Below, piece by piece: positions 14,701-28,800 of a stretch of 64,000 nt of DNA. Location of the stretch: assembly GCA_943737045.1 (NCBI GenBank), contig CALSFV010000448.1:62001-126000 (forward strand), read 5' to 3'. The DNA is from Parapristionchus giblindavisi (lineage: Eukaryota > Nematoda > Chromadorea > Rhabditida > Diplogasteridae). Under the pieces are notes generated by a model. That model had not been told where the DNA came from. It searched no databases and worked only from the letters and a program-made list of their open reading frames with translations. Every line of letters begins with the position of its first letter. Position 1 is the stretch's first letter. Both the position numbers and the translations under genes were made by a program.

Positions 14701-17700
14701 ATATCACCACTCTCGAAATTTTAATAATAATTGTACTATTATTAAAAATCTTTTTATTAAAAACTCTTGGCAATGTTCGAAAGATGCGAAATGAATGGAA
14801 AAGCAGAGAAAACTGTCCCTTTTCTTTTCTTTTTTTTTGATATATACAACGAACAATTCTAAAATAATAAATAATATAAATAATCCCTTTAAATGTCTTG
14901 TTGAGCCTCGGGCGTAGATAAATTAAAATTAATAAATTAATAATAATCTAAAATTCTCAGGAGGAACTAAACCAAGTGAACGATGAGCTCAAAGTGATTC
15001 TCGATAGACAGTCGAAGAAGCGACAGGAGATCGCGGATGCTGAAGCGTGCGTTTTACATAGATTATTATTTAAATTAAATTAAATTAAAATTGATTTCAG
15101 GAAGGTGACCAAGATGCAGAATCAAGTGAAGACGACCGAGGCGGAGATTAACACCATTACACAAGTGTAAGTCCTTATCCGTGTTATTGCCAGATTCTTA
15201 GAATTTGATACCCGGCTGAAACTGGAATGTTGCTGGTTACCGTAACTAACTCTCTTGTTTATGACCTCACCAATAGGAGGATAGTATTATTAATAGTAAT
15301 AGTAATAGTATTATTACTATTATTATTATTATTATTATTATTACTATTATTATTATTTTATCATTTTCCAGTTCGATGAAGCGAGCAAACGATGTGAAGC
15401 GACTGCTAGCAGACATTGCCAAGCTGAAGAAGGAGCAAGAAAAGGAGAAGGAAAAGGTACGGTAATAGACACACGGTTACGGTACCTTGCCGGTTACTGT
15501 AGTAAGGATGCAAGTACGGTAGTCTGATCTTTGATCTCTCAGTACGCCGAAGCGGTGCAAGCTCCGAACGATGCGCAGGCACGTATTCTGGTGCTGAAGA
15601 AGTCCCTAGAGGAGCTGAAGGACGAATTGAGTACGGCACAAACATTGGTGAGTGATACGGTAGCTGGAAGTGGATACGGTAGCTTGGTGTGGATACGGTA
15701 GCTTGTGTGGTTACGGTAGATCGATCCGGTTACGATAGTCTGATGTGGATACATCAATCGAGTATTGCTGTCTTTTTTGAGAAAATCACCTTTGTCTACT
15801 CGAATTGGGTAGTTGTTGATAATGCACAGTAGGTTTAACTGAGTATTTGAGAGTTGAGAGGATGCTAAACCGTACCCTGGATACGGTAATGCCATTATGA
15901 TATTGATTGGTGGATGTGTTACAGTACGACGAGAACTTCCCCAAGTACACAAAGAAGACGGAGGCGGAGAGGGAGAAGAAGGCGAAGTTGGAGGAGGAAT
16001 ACGCGGAGATTGCTGCGTCACTGGCCACGGCTGAGAGCAAGGTTCACTTTATTGACTAGTAAATAATAATATTATTATTATTAATAATCAATAATTTATT
16101 CAAATGGACGCATCAGAGGGGGTGGGTGATTTCTGTTAGATAAGTGATGTAGGAACAACAAGAACAACAATAATAATAATAATCTTTAAGCAATTATTAT
16201 TGTTGTTATAGTGCACACTGGCGGAGAGTAAGCTGAAGACGGCGATGGAGGACTATGAGAAGCGGAAGGCGCAGCTGGATGCACTCACGGAACAGCTCGA
16301 TCGAAACAAGGAGCATCTCGAACGGAAACTTGAGTACGGTAGTCTGATCCTGTTTATTGATTGATTGATTATAAAAAAACTCGAACGGAAACTTGAGTGC
16401 GCTAGTTTTCGCTCCCTTTTTATTGATTGATTTACAAGGGAAAGAAACCTTTGTCAAATACCGTAATATCTAATCTGCAGCCAGAATTTTTTCCGAAATT
16501 TTGTGGCGTGAATTTTAATATTTTCAACACTTGCTGGATTTCAGCGTGTTCCAAATGTTTTACGTTTACGTAGGGCATTCGAAAAAAAAATAAACGAAAA
16601 AATTAAAAATTTGTTGGGAAAAATATCTTCTGAAAACGTGAAAAACTGTCCATGTTGAGTAATCGATATCCACTACCGTATCCTGACCCCTATCCCGCTC
16701 GTTCAGGGAGTCGAAGCAGGCGCACGATCGCGAGGCCGCCCTGAAGGAGGAGATGCGAGATACGCGCAAGAAGCTGGAGGACATCGTGGAGAAGTTCAAT
16801 GCCGCCGACAAAGAGGTACATATACTACTGTAGGCTCTTCTGCACTTATCGATTGATTTGCCTACCGTATACTGTGAATTATCGATCGTCATCTTCTCAT
16901 TACAGTTTCGCACGCTCGTCAGCACACACGAGCCGCAGGCGCAGGGTGCGAACGCGCAGAGCACGTAAGTGCTTGTTCTGTTATATCTTGAACGTACATG
17001 GGCAAGCACGCACATTAGTTGAGAATGTGGAATTAGAATACTAGAAGTAGATATGGCTAGAATTAAAGAAATGATGCGAATTTAAATTTAACTTTAAAAA
17101 ATAGAATCGCGCTCCCTGCGCTCTCCCAATTATGAACTATTTGTAAAGTTTGTCTGGGACGAATGTCCGCATCGCTCTTTTAGTTGAAACTGTGGCATAT
17201 GTAATGTAGTAAATTTGAATCAGCAGCGCACTTTGTAATGCCAATCATACATGAGCGGGGTACCTGGAGCTCGATTCCACAGAGGGCATCCGAACGAAAA
17301 AATGGTTAATTTTACAGGGGGCTCTCACTTTTTTTTTCAAAAATTTCACCTAAACGCCATTTTTTACAGGGGGGTATTCCACAAATTTTCGAAAAGCCCT
17401 AATTTTACAGGGGCACCCCCATGTCCGCGCCCGTGTATGATCTTGAATGTATGACTGAATGCTGAATGTAGAGCGGGAGACGTGGTAACGTAGGTCGATA
17501 AGTAGGTTACAAACTACGAAGCCTGACCGTATTTTGAACCGAAACTTCCCGAAAAATCGGAAAACCTGACCGAATTTGGAAGTTTTTTTTGAACACCTGA
17601 CCGCATGTGAGCCGAAAATTCCCGAAAAATCAAAAAAAAACCTGACCGCTTTTTGAAAATGTGTAACCTAGCCATACATGGGCGAGGTACCTGGAGCTCG

Positions 17701-17912
17701 ATTCTATAGGGGGTATCCACTTGAAAATGGTTAATTTTACAGGGGGCCGTCACTATTTTTTCAAAAATTTCACCTAAACGCCGTTTTTTACAGGGGGCAT
17801 TCCACAAATTTTCGAAAAATCCTAATTTTACAAGGGGCACCCCCATGTCGGCGCCCATGTATGAACCTAGCTATTTGACCTATGCGCGTTAAGCTAGATA
17901 TCTTTATTTGAC

Positions 17913-17974
<62 letters not shown>

Positions 17975-20900
17975 GAAAGATAACGAATAGGCGAGAGTAG
18001 AGAGAGGAATAGGCGAAGTAACTACTAGTCACACGAGAGACTTACTAGAATTATAGAGAAAGAAAGAAAGGGAGAGACTGAGAAAGGGGTTGTGTTAGAA
18101 ACTTTTTTTTTAAAGAAAAAAATAATCCATAATTAATCTAAAACGATCCAGTGCAGGACATATGCAAATCCAACCACATTCATAACAGTTTTCATATTTA
18201 TCGATTGGAATTGGCTTTGTATTGATTGATTTTATTTAATTAATTTACCCATGCTCTTTTAGATATGACAGAGTTAGCTCTCTTTTCGATGGAGCCAACA
18301 TAGATGGCTACTATGGACGTCTGGTTCGTTGTTGCTCTTTGGCAATATCACGCCTGTCACGAGAGAATCGACCTGACAATGAGAATGGGAAAAAAGCGAA
18401 AATGGCGAAATGAGTTAGGACCTTTTTTTTGGACATCTCTAGCCATGCCCTAAGTCTCCCCCAAAGTCTCATTATGCAATTTTAATTTTGGGACTCAATA
18501 CACCGGTTCGGTAAAGTGAAGTCCCAACTTTGAGCACATATTTCTCGCTTCTGGTGCGTTTTAGCGAAAAAGTGTCACAAGAGTGACAACTGCTCTTTTT
18601 TCGAGCTCTATCGATCTAAAGAAGCCAGAGGTCACGAAAATGTCTCTGAACAGAGCTACACTTTGAAATAAATAACTTCCTTTTGCCATGTCAGTCTGTC
18701 AATGCTGACTTATGCGGTCCTCTTCCCGCTAGGGCCTCATCCACCCTACATCATTGATCCCACGCTGATCTTTGATCTTGGCACTAGAGAATACGTTATT
18801 GAGACTTCCCCAACCATCTTCACCTTCCCTATTTTCCCATTGTCTATTATCCCCATTCTATTTCCTTGTGCATATCTTCTTCATTTATATCGTTTTTTAC
18901 TTGTTGAAACATCTTCGCGATTTATGATAAATAAAATAAAATAAACTCAAAAATTTAGGAAAAGGAGGTGCTCTTCTTCCAGTATGTTATTAAGTTTTTC
19001 ATCCGCTTTCGAATGAGGGGCTTGCGAAAAAAATACGTTAATGCGTTCGTATGGTTCATCCCCTTGGAAATTTCCGGATGATTTGAAGTCATTTTGGCCA
19101 CCCCTCGCTAAAACGCACCAGAAGCAAGAAATTTGTGCTCAAAGTTGAGACTTCACCTTACCTAACCAGTGTATTGAGTCCCAAAATGAAAATTGCATCA
19201 TGAGACTTTGGGGGCTGGTAGGGCATGGCTAGAGAAAATTGGTCCTAACTCATTTCACCATTTTCACGTTTTTTCCCACTATTTTCATTTTTAGCTCGAT
19301 TCTCTCGTGACAGGCGTGATATTGTTTTTTTTCTAAATGTAGTAATTGATTTAAAAAAAAAGGAAAATTGCAGGGTGATCTCGGATCGATCGATAAGAAG
19401 TACGACAGGGCGATATCGTCGACGTGTGGGTACCTGGACAACTTTGTCGTCGAGACGATCGATGTGGCGAACCAGTGTATCGACTTGCTCAAGGCGGTCA
19501 GCATTTATAATAATAATTAATAATAAATAATAATAATAATAATAATAATACATTTATTTCATTTATACATTCATATTATGAGAGGAATCGCGAGAAAATC
19601 GACCGTTTCGGAGGGTCCGCGGACATAGAAAATTCGACCCCCTGAAAAATTCAGATTAAGTACTTTGAACGATGCTCTATCGAACTGCGTTGGCCGAATT
19701 TGCATATCTGCTCTCATTTTCGAATAGCGGTAGGTCAAAGTTGGCAGGTACGGTTTTTTTGGCTCGAGTGTGCGTCAGAAAAATGATCATAACTCCGTTC
19801 AAAATAATGATAGACACTTTTTCAAAAAAAGAATCGAAAGAGGAGATCTTGCGCAACATTTTCCATTTGATGACGTCATTTTTCGACCATGCGCCGGTGC
19901 TGGGCGGTCGGTTTTATGAAAAAGTGACGTAACTTTCCTAATCGGAAAAAGTGCACTTTACTTCTATGCGCGTTTTGTTGCACCCATATGTGTCTAAAAA
20001 TGACCCAAGTTTCAGAGGATTTCCGAATTGGAAAAAAAAGCGTTGATTTTAGTGACGCGACCTCGGCTTATTCCTTTATTTAGTGACGCGACCTCGGCTT
20101 ATTCCTTTATCAAGAAACAGCAAAGGAGCTAAAATGACTCAAAAATATCCGAAAAAACATTACGAGCTCAAAATACCCATATATGACAGTTATTTGAAAC
20201 ACAAAATCACCAAGTTCCGAAAAATTTGAAAAAAACCGTATTTTGCTTTTCCCCGTGGAAAAAACGTTTCAGTAATGTTAATTAATCTTTATAATATTTC
20301 TTATAATGTTTTTGAACATTTATGTTTTTGGAAGTGAAGGCCTACCTGCTCTTAGAGCCGAGATATCCGCCATCGAAATTACACGCGCGCGCCCCAACTC
20401 CGCGCGACCGCTCATCATCTGCTCTCTCACTCCCACACGCTCTTTCGTGAACAGACAGGGAGAGAAAAAAAGGAGAAGGGAGACTAACATCTGACAACTA
20501 CACGAAATGGAGATGTTAGAAAACTCTGAGCGAACAGAGTTGCATTTGAACAACAAAGAACGAGTGTGAGCCCCCCCCCCCCAAACCTTCCTCGCGCTCT
20601 CTCTCTCTCTCTCTCTCTTCAAGGAATGATGAAGTAAAATGTCAAAACTAATGTTAGATAAGATACATTTATTAGAGAAATCAGTCATAATTGAAAACAA
20701 TTTACATTGAAATAACATATTACAAAGAGAAATGGACGACAAATTGGCGAACAACGGATGACAATCAAATGAATAGTGCTAGTTACGACGTCCACGTTTT
20801 TTGTTCGGCTCTTCCTGTTCGGTGTCGCTCTCTTCACTCTCATCATCACAGAATATCTCGTTCTTGTGTCTCAGAATGAGATGTTGCAATGCATCTTCAT

Positions 20901-23900
20901 CGTCAGACTCCTCAACATCATCCTCACTTTCTTCATCCGTCGAATCATGGCGAGGAATGTGTGCGGGCTTCTTCTTCTCATTTTCTTTCTTCAGTAAACC
21001 ATTGATAAGGGATTTGATCTGAGTGATGGACGATCTATTCCTCGGAGATATCTTCATTGATCCATCTGCTCTTTTTGCATTCTTCATGAATTTTTCCGCT
21101 TCGTGCGGATTTGCTTTCTCTCCCTTCTCTCGTTTCTCTTTGAAGAACTGGCGAATTAATTCGCGTGCATGCTTGTCGTGCGTATTTCTCTTCTTCGTTT
21201 CACGTGCCCATCCCGGGTCGAGTGCCCATCCCGGGTCGAGGTCAGAAGGTCCATCATGTATCGAACTAGCGACAGCACTGTCAAGAGAAGCTGTCCACAT
21301 GTTGATTCCGACAGAACGAGATGCTTGCGCAGTTACATAGTCGTGAATGGTCAACCTTTCGGGCTGATATTCGTGTCTGGAACGATCTCCTCTTTCGTAT
21401 ATCGGGTATCTCATTCGCATCAATCATTGTTGTTGTAATTGTTGGTATCATCGTCTACAAGTTCGTCTTCGGCGGTTGCGAGTGTAAGTACAATAGACAA
21501 TGATTAGGATGTCGTCCATTTCTCTTTGTAATATGTTATTTCAATGTAAATTGTTTTCAATTATGACTGATTTCTCTAATAAATGTATCTTATCTAACAT
21601 TAGTTTTGACATTTTACTTCATCATTCCTTGAAGAGAGAGAGAGAGAGAGAGAGAGAGCGAGGAAGGTTTGGGGGGGGGGGGGGGCTCACACTCGTTCTT
21701 TGTTGTTCAAATGCAACTCTGTTCGCTCAGAGTTTTCTAACATCTCCATTTCGTGTAGTTGTCAGATGTTAGTCTCCCTTCTCCTTTTTTTCTCTCCCTG
21801 TCTGTTCACGAAAGAGCGTGTGGGAGTGAGAGAGCAGATGATGAGCGGTCGCGCGGAGTTGGGGCGCGCGCGTGTAATTTCGATGGCGGATATCTCGGCT
21901 CTAAGAGCAGGTAGGCCTTCACTTCCAAAAACATAAATGTTCAAAAACATTATAAGAAATATTATAAAGATTAATTAACATTACTGAAACGTTTTTTCCA
22001 CGGGGAAAAGCAAAATACGGTTTTTTTTCAAATTTTTCGGAAACTTGGTGATTTTGTGTTTCAAATAACTGTCATATATGGGTATTTTGAGCTCGTAATG
22101 TTTTTTCGGATGTTTTTGAGTCATTTTAGCTCCTTTGCTGTTTCTTGATAAAGGAATAAGCCGAGGTCGCGTCACTAAATAAAGGAATAAGCCGAGGTCG
22201 CGCCACTAAAATCAACGCTTTTTTTTCCAATTCGGAAATCCTCTGAAACTTGGGTCATTTTTAGACACATATGGGTGCAACAAAACGCGCATAGAAGTAA
22301 AGTGCACTTTTTCCGATTAGGAAAGTTACGTCACTTTTTCATAAAACCCACCGCCCAGCACCGGCGCATGGTCGAAAAATGACGTCATCAAATGGAAAAT
22401 GTTGCGCAAGATCTCCTCTTTCGATTCTTTTTTTGAAAAAGTGTCTATCATTATTTTGAACGGAGTTATGATCATTTTTCTGACGCACACTCGAGCCAAA
22501 AAAAACCGTACCTGCCAACTTTGACCTACCGCTATTCGAAAATGAGAGCAGATATGCAAATTCGGCCAACGCAGTTCGATAGAGCATCGTTCAAAGTACT
22601 TAATCTGAATTTTTCAGGGGGTCGAATTTTCTATGTCCGGGGGGTGGTCGAACCTCTGGCGATTCCTCTCTTATATTCATCTTATGTTTATACATTCATT
22701 TATACATATACATATACAACACGCTATCTTAGAAAGTCGACATATGTGTGGTATCGACGAAAAATGGATTTTTCTGTTTTATGTATGATAATTACAGGCA
22801 TCATGAGTGTAGTTCACTGGTACTTGGAAATTCCTTCCAATTGAAAATTCGCTTCAGGAGGTGACCACACAACGATTTGGCGACTTTTCCTAAAAAGTTT
22901 ATTTCGAATCTAATCGATTCGGGAGTGGGTGCAATGGACTCCTTGGCGAATTCTAAGAAACTATTGCTGAGGAAAGTTTTTTGATCAAAGATCAACGAAG
23001 GCTGGAATTCGGGAATTTTCAAAAAAAAATCACATTAAAGGGAGAGTAACCCTCTTGATAAAACAAATTCCGGAAAATCAGTTTTAAATTCCCACGAATC
23101 TAAAATTTTCGTCTTACAACGATAACTCTGCCACGACATACGATGTGTTGCCTGACATTGATTGAAAAGTAATTTTGCATAATAGTTTTGCATGTCACAC
23201 CGATAATTTAGCTTGCTATATGCAAATCGCCATATACAGATCCCATCAAGCCTTATCTCACGCCTTATAACAGCATCTTCAACTAACACCCATAGTCTAA
23301 TGGCAAGTGTCCGGTTGAAGCAACGATCGATCGGGTTCGAGTCCTGACCCTTGCTAATGATTTTTGTCATTGTTTACTATATCTATATCTGTGGCAGAGT
23401 TATCGCGTTGGGGAACAATTGCGCGAATTCAAACACTGAAAAGTAGAGGGGTTACTGTCCCTTTAAATTAATTCTTACTATTGTCCCATGGCCCAGGTAA
23501 ATTTTTTATTTGCTCAATAGCTTCTGCATATTATATTACACCTTTAGTTTAAAAGTGGTAATTTTTGAAATCTGGGAAAATTGTAAACGAATCAATTTTG
23601 TTTGCTGTATTGTGGTGAGGATTGTCGACGTTTTCTAAAAAGTTTATTTCTAATCCAATCGATTCGGGAGTGGGCGCATTCGAATCCTTCTCTAATTCTA
23701 AGAAACTATTTCTTAGGAGAGTTTTTCGATCAACGGTCAACGAACGTTGGAATTAGGAATTTTCGAAAAAAATGTTTACATTAAATTAATTCTAACTATT
23801 TTCCGTAATTCTCACTATGTAGAAGCGATTGAGCAAATAAAAAGTTTGCATTCGCCATGAAAAATATTGAGAATTAATTTAATGCAAACATTTTTTTAGA

Positions 23901-24904
23901 AAATTCCCAATTCCAGCGTTCGTTGACCATTGATCGAAAAACTCTCCTTAGCAATAGCTTCTTAGAATTAGACAAGGATTCGAATGCGCCCACTCCCGAA
24001 TCGATTGGATTAGAAATAAACTTTTTAGATAACGTCACCAATCCTCACCACAATTGAATACAGAAAACAAAATTGATTCGTACACAAACTTCTATTTTTT
24101 TATTAATTTTAGTTTTTAAACTAAAAGTGTAATATAATGTGCAGAAGCTATTGAGCAAATAAAAAATTTTCATTCGCCATGGGAAAATAGTGAGAATTAA
24201 TTTAATGTGAATTTTTTTTGAAAATTCCCGAATTCCAGCCTTCGTTGATCTTTGATCGAAAAACTCTCCTCAACAATAGTTTCTTAGAATTGGCCAAGGA
24301 GTCGATTGCATCCACTCCCGAATCGATTGGATTCGAAATAAACTTTTTAGGAAAAGTCGCCAAATCGTTGTGTGGTCACCTCCTGAAGCGAATTTTCAAT
24401 TGGAAGGACTTTCCAAGTACCAGTGAACTACACTCATGGTGCCTGTAATTATCATACATAAAACAGAAAAATCCATTTTTCGACGATACCAAAAAAATTC
24501 AGTTGTTGAATTTTCTCAGATAGTTTGATATATTATATTCATCTTATGTTTATACATTCATTTATACATATACATATACCATATACACATTCATGAATTA
24601 CAAAAGTTTTTCACGCACCACGCAAATGCCGAACTTAGTAATCTTCTCCACCGTTGAAAAAAAAGAAAAATCACCACGCAAAACGCACTCTAAAATTTAA
24701 AAAAAAAGTTTTTCCGAACGTTTTTTTTAAATGCACATAATTTTATTTTTGCTGAAAGCCCAATGAAATGACGAGAAAACGCCATAAAATTCGATAAAAT
24801 ATCTTTCAGAACAAGTTCGGCATGTGGACATTCATCATTATGAGACAACAAGAGAAGTTCAAATCTCAAGTGGAACAGCTGAAGCGAATTCCTGTGTATG
24901 CACT

Positions 24905-24959
<55 letters not shown>

Positions 24960-25816
24960 TGAACATGATTTATTCTTCTTCATTTAACTATATTCTTCTT
25001 TATTTTCGCTTTGATTTCCGATTCACTATCGGATCATTGTGTTATTTTTTATGTGGTTAATTATGATGGTTGAAACATGAAAGTGAGAGGGTAACGGAAC
25101 ACATCAATTCTGGTAGCGGTAATAAATATTTTACTAAAATAAGCCAAATAATGTTAAATATTTTACAATAATGAACAAAATTATATGAAATATTTTACAA
25201 CCAGCAGTGGGCTCCGCCAAGTCGGAGCTGAGAGAGAGGGAAGATAGAAGAGAGTGGAAGAGAAAGAGAGAGAGGAAAGTGGGCGTGGCTTGAACAAACG
25301 CCATCACTATTCTGTTTTATTTATAGTGTATGATATTTGCCAGGCCTAAGAACACGCAGCGTCTGTTCGATCTTATCGATTGTGACGCCAAGTTCAAGAA
25401 CGTCTTCTTCTTCGCCGTCAGGGACGCCCTCATCGTCGATAACATCGACATCGCCACCGAGATGAACAATAAGGTACGGTAGCTATGGGCGGCGGCACGA
25501 GTAGATGGGTACGGTAGGCAGTTGTGTGGTGAATCGTGAACTGAGTTTTTTGTCCCTTCCATATAGGTCTAAAATCTGATTTTAACGATTAATTTGCAGA
25601 ACAAAAACCAGAAGTACATCACGCTGAACGGAGAGGTGGTGAGCGCGTGCGGAGTGATGCAAGGAGGAGGACAACCTGTCGAGTAAGCGGATTATTGATT
25701 GATTTATCGATCTATTGGTTCACTGGCGGTATGGTGGGGATGTGTTTGTGTTAAGGAGTACGGTGGATGTGTATGACGATTGGGATTATTGATTGGATGA
25801 CAGAATAATAATAATA

Positions 25817-25872
<56 letters not shown>

Positions 25873-28800
25873 TTTATCGATTGATTTTAGGGGTAAGATG
25901 GGCAGAACACGCAAGGATCCACGACAGGTGGAGGCGGAGCATAGAGAGTGGAAGAAGGTTCAAGCACGACTCGAGGTTGGCGCCAAGACGAATTGTTTGA
26001 AAATTTGAATTTCGAAAACGAGGGAAGAAAAAGACGACCCCAATGCTGTTCATTCATATCACGCGTGTCACTGAAGAATCGAGTAAAATCCGGGGGTGGT
26101 TGGCACATTTTTTGACCCCCACATATTAATGCATTTTTCGATAGTCCATAGGGTCCCTAACAAATTGGCAAGAGCTTTTTTGCATATCTTCATTTTTGAC
26201 GTTGAGAGACGACGTCAAACTTTTTGGACGCCGAAAAATGCCGACTTTGGAGCTCTGTAGCTCTTCGGGGTGTGGTTTTCGTGTCGAGTCGTCAACAGAA
26301 GATTTTCCTGGAATGAAAAGGAGAATGCGCCTGCATTATTGCCAGGTCGATATTTTAATTAGTATTTTTGTAAATCGATTTTGTGATGGGGTTAAAAACA
26401 AAAATCGAAGCCGAAGGTTTTCAATAGCTCAATCGACTAATCTCGACGAGAGGATTTCAACGGTATACTGAACGTTTTTGTATGTGGTTGCGCTCGGAAG
26501 ATATGAGCATTCCAAGATTTTTTGACTGTGAAATTTGTGTTGTTTCCAGCACAAGCCATCCTGATTGGTTGATAAACTCTTCTGTCAACCTTCCAAACAA
26601 CTATCTGTAGTGTAGTGGATAAGATGTCGGCGTTTACTTTTGAAGATCAGGGGTTCGATCCTCCTAGCCGCAGTGATCTTTTGCTGGTTTTCCATTTGTT
26701 GAAATTGAAAGAACTAATAATGAATTTACAAGGCAAATTGAAATGTTTGTGATTATGAAACAAAGAAAAGAGAATACACTTTAACTTATCAGTAGGTGTA
26801 AACTATAACAGGACGAGAAAGAGAAGAATTGTGGATGAGTCGGGGGACGCTGGACGATGAGGGAGGAGGGAGAGGATCAGGACGAGAAAATTTTTGGACA
26901 ACTCGAAGATGAATGTTTTAGGATGGTGCTCGAGGAAGAGCGTGATGAAATATTCCAATGAATTTGAAACCTCTTTGTTGTCATACTGTAATTTGCATTC
27001 AAAGTGCATTGATTGGCTATGATTTATGAATTGAATTATGGAAATGAATATTCAAAAGTTATCAATAATAGATAGGAGATGTACTAGAATAACAGTAAAA
27101 CTAATGAGAATGGGTGAATTGTTCATACGAGGCAGATGAGTGGGTAGATCACTGGCTGCGTCACTCTTCTCTCGTGTGATCCCACGCAATGAAAAATTTT
27201 GAAATGCTCATAACTTCCGAGCGCAACCACATACAAAAACGTTCAGTATACCGTTGAAATTCTCTCGTCGAGATTAGTCGATTGAGCTATTGAAAACCTT
27301 CGGCTTCGATTTCTGTTTTTAACCCTATCACAAAATCGATTTACAAAAATACTAATTAAAATATAGACCTGGCAATAATGCAGGCGCATTCTCCTTGTCA
27401 TTCCAGGACAATCTTCTGTTGACGACTCGACACGAAAACCACACCCCGAAGATCTACAGAGCTCCAAAGTCGGCAATTTTCGGCGTCCAAAAAGTTTGAC
27501 GTCGTCTCTCGACGTCAAAAATGAAGATATGCAAAAAAGCTCTTGCCAATTTGTTAGGGACCCTATGGACTACCGAAAAATGGCCTCTGCTCATTTTCGA
27601 CTTTTTCAATGTGCCACCGTTTATTCGAACCTTCTGCGACACGCGTGATATATTATTTTGAAATCTGAGCATGTAGCGGTCGATAATATCATCCATATGA
27701 TTTATTGACTGATGGATTGAGTGATAAAGGGATAGATAGGTTGATTGGCTGATTGACGGATTGCCAAATTGATTCGTTTATTGATCGATTGATTAATTTA
27801 TTGATGCATGTTTGCAGGAGATCGAGCCTATTCGTGACAAGTACGAGGCGGAGATTCGTGCGGGCGAACGTCGTGTGATGGAGATTGGTAATGCGAGTGT
27901 GGCTGCGGAGAGACGAATGAAGGAGTTGGATGCGGAGTGCAAGGTGAGTATTATTTATTTATTTATAATAATAATAATAATAATAATAATGAATGATAAT
28001 AATAATAATAATAATATAATACTTTTTTACTTGGTCTTACTGATATAAAAAAATTGAATTAACATTGATTTTCCGTAAACAACACAAGGCGTCCCTGATT
28101 AATTTCCGCCTAACATGTAAGGCACAATAAAGTAAAAAATAATATGTTCTAGAAGAAGAGATTCGGAAGGATTATCTTTTAATAAATTTCATATAAAGTT
28201 ATCCCCGAGACGAAACAGGATAACAGCAGGTTTCACACGACCAAATGATTCAAAGCTATTTCGATCAAAAACTTCCTTTCTATTATATTATATTATTATT
28301 ATTTACTATTATTATTTATTTATTAATTAATTATTGTTATATATTTTCTCCATAGGTCAGTGTACCGAACGGATTCATTGCATTCATATGTGAATTCATA
28401 CTAAATGACGCTATTATTGTATTATATTATATTTATAATTATGTTATATTATTAACTATTTAAAATTAATGAATTTATTGAATGTAAAGTTACGGTAATT
28501 GCCTTATGCTGTGTTACATTTTCAAAACGCACCTGCGTTTTTTAGTTAGTGAACGCACGTGGACGTGCGCACGTTTTGAAAATGTAACACCGCATTATAT
28601 ATAATTATGAATGAGTGATACAGTAACCTCTCTCGCTTGCAGATTCTCTCGGAGCGTGTCAAGACCCAGGAGCATCAGAAGGCGCAGATCGAGTCCACAC
28701 TGGACTCTGTCAAGATGGACGAGAAGGAGAAGGAACGGCTGAATGAGGAGATTGAAACGCTTAAGCAGGGTACGGTAGAGCTCAGTGATGATGAAAACCG

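Noticed and set aside
21762..21950. 62-codon frame repeated in both arms of the foldback element
   Set aside because: It occurs only because the arms are identical; no motif, splice signal or start context supports coding.
24690..24983. Poly-Tyr and poly-Asn frames
   Set aside because: Translation of an ATA microsatellite; the true coding part here is smc-4 exon 22 in another frame.
26196..26471. 91-codon frame also present inverted at 27243-27518
   Set aside because: Both lie in the arms of one foldback element and differ at scattered positions without preserving a known domain; treated as non-coding.
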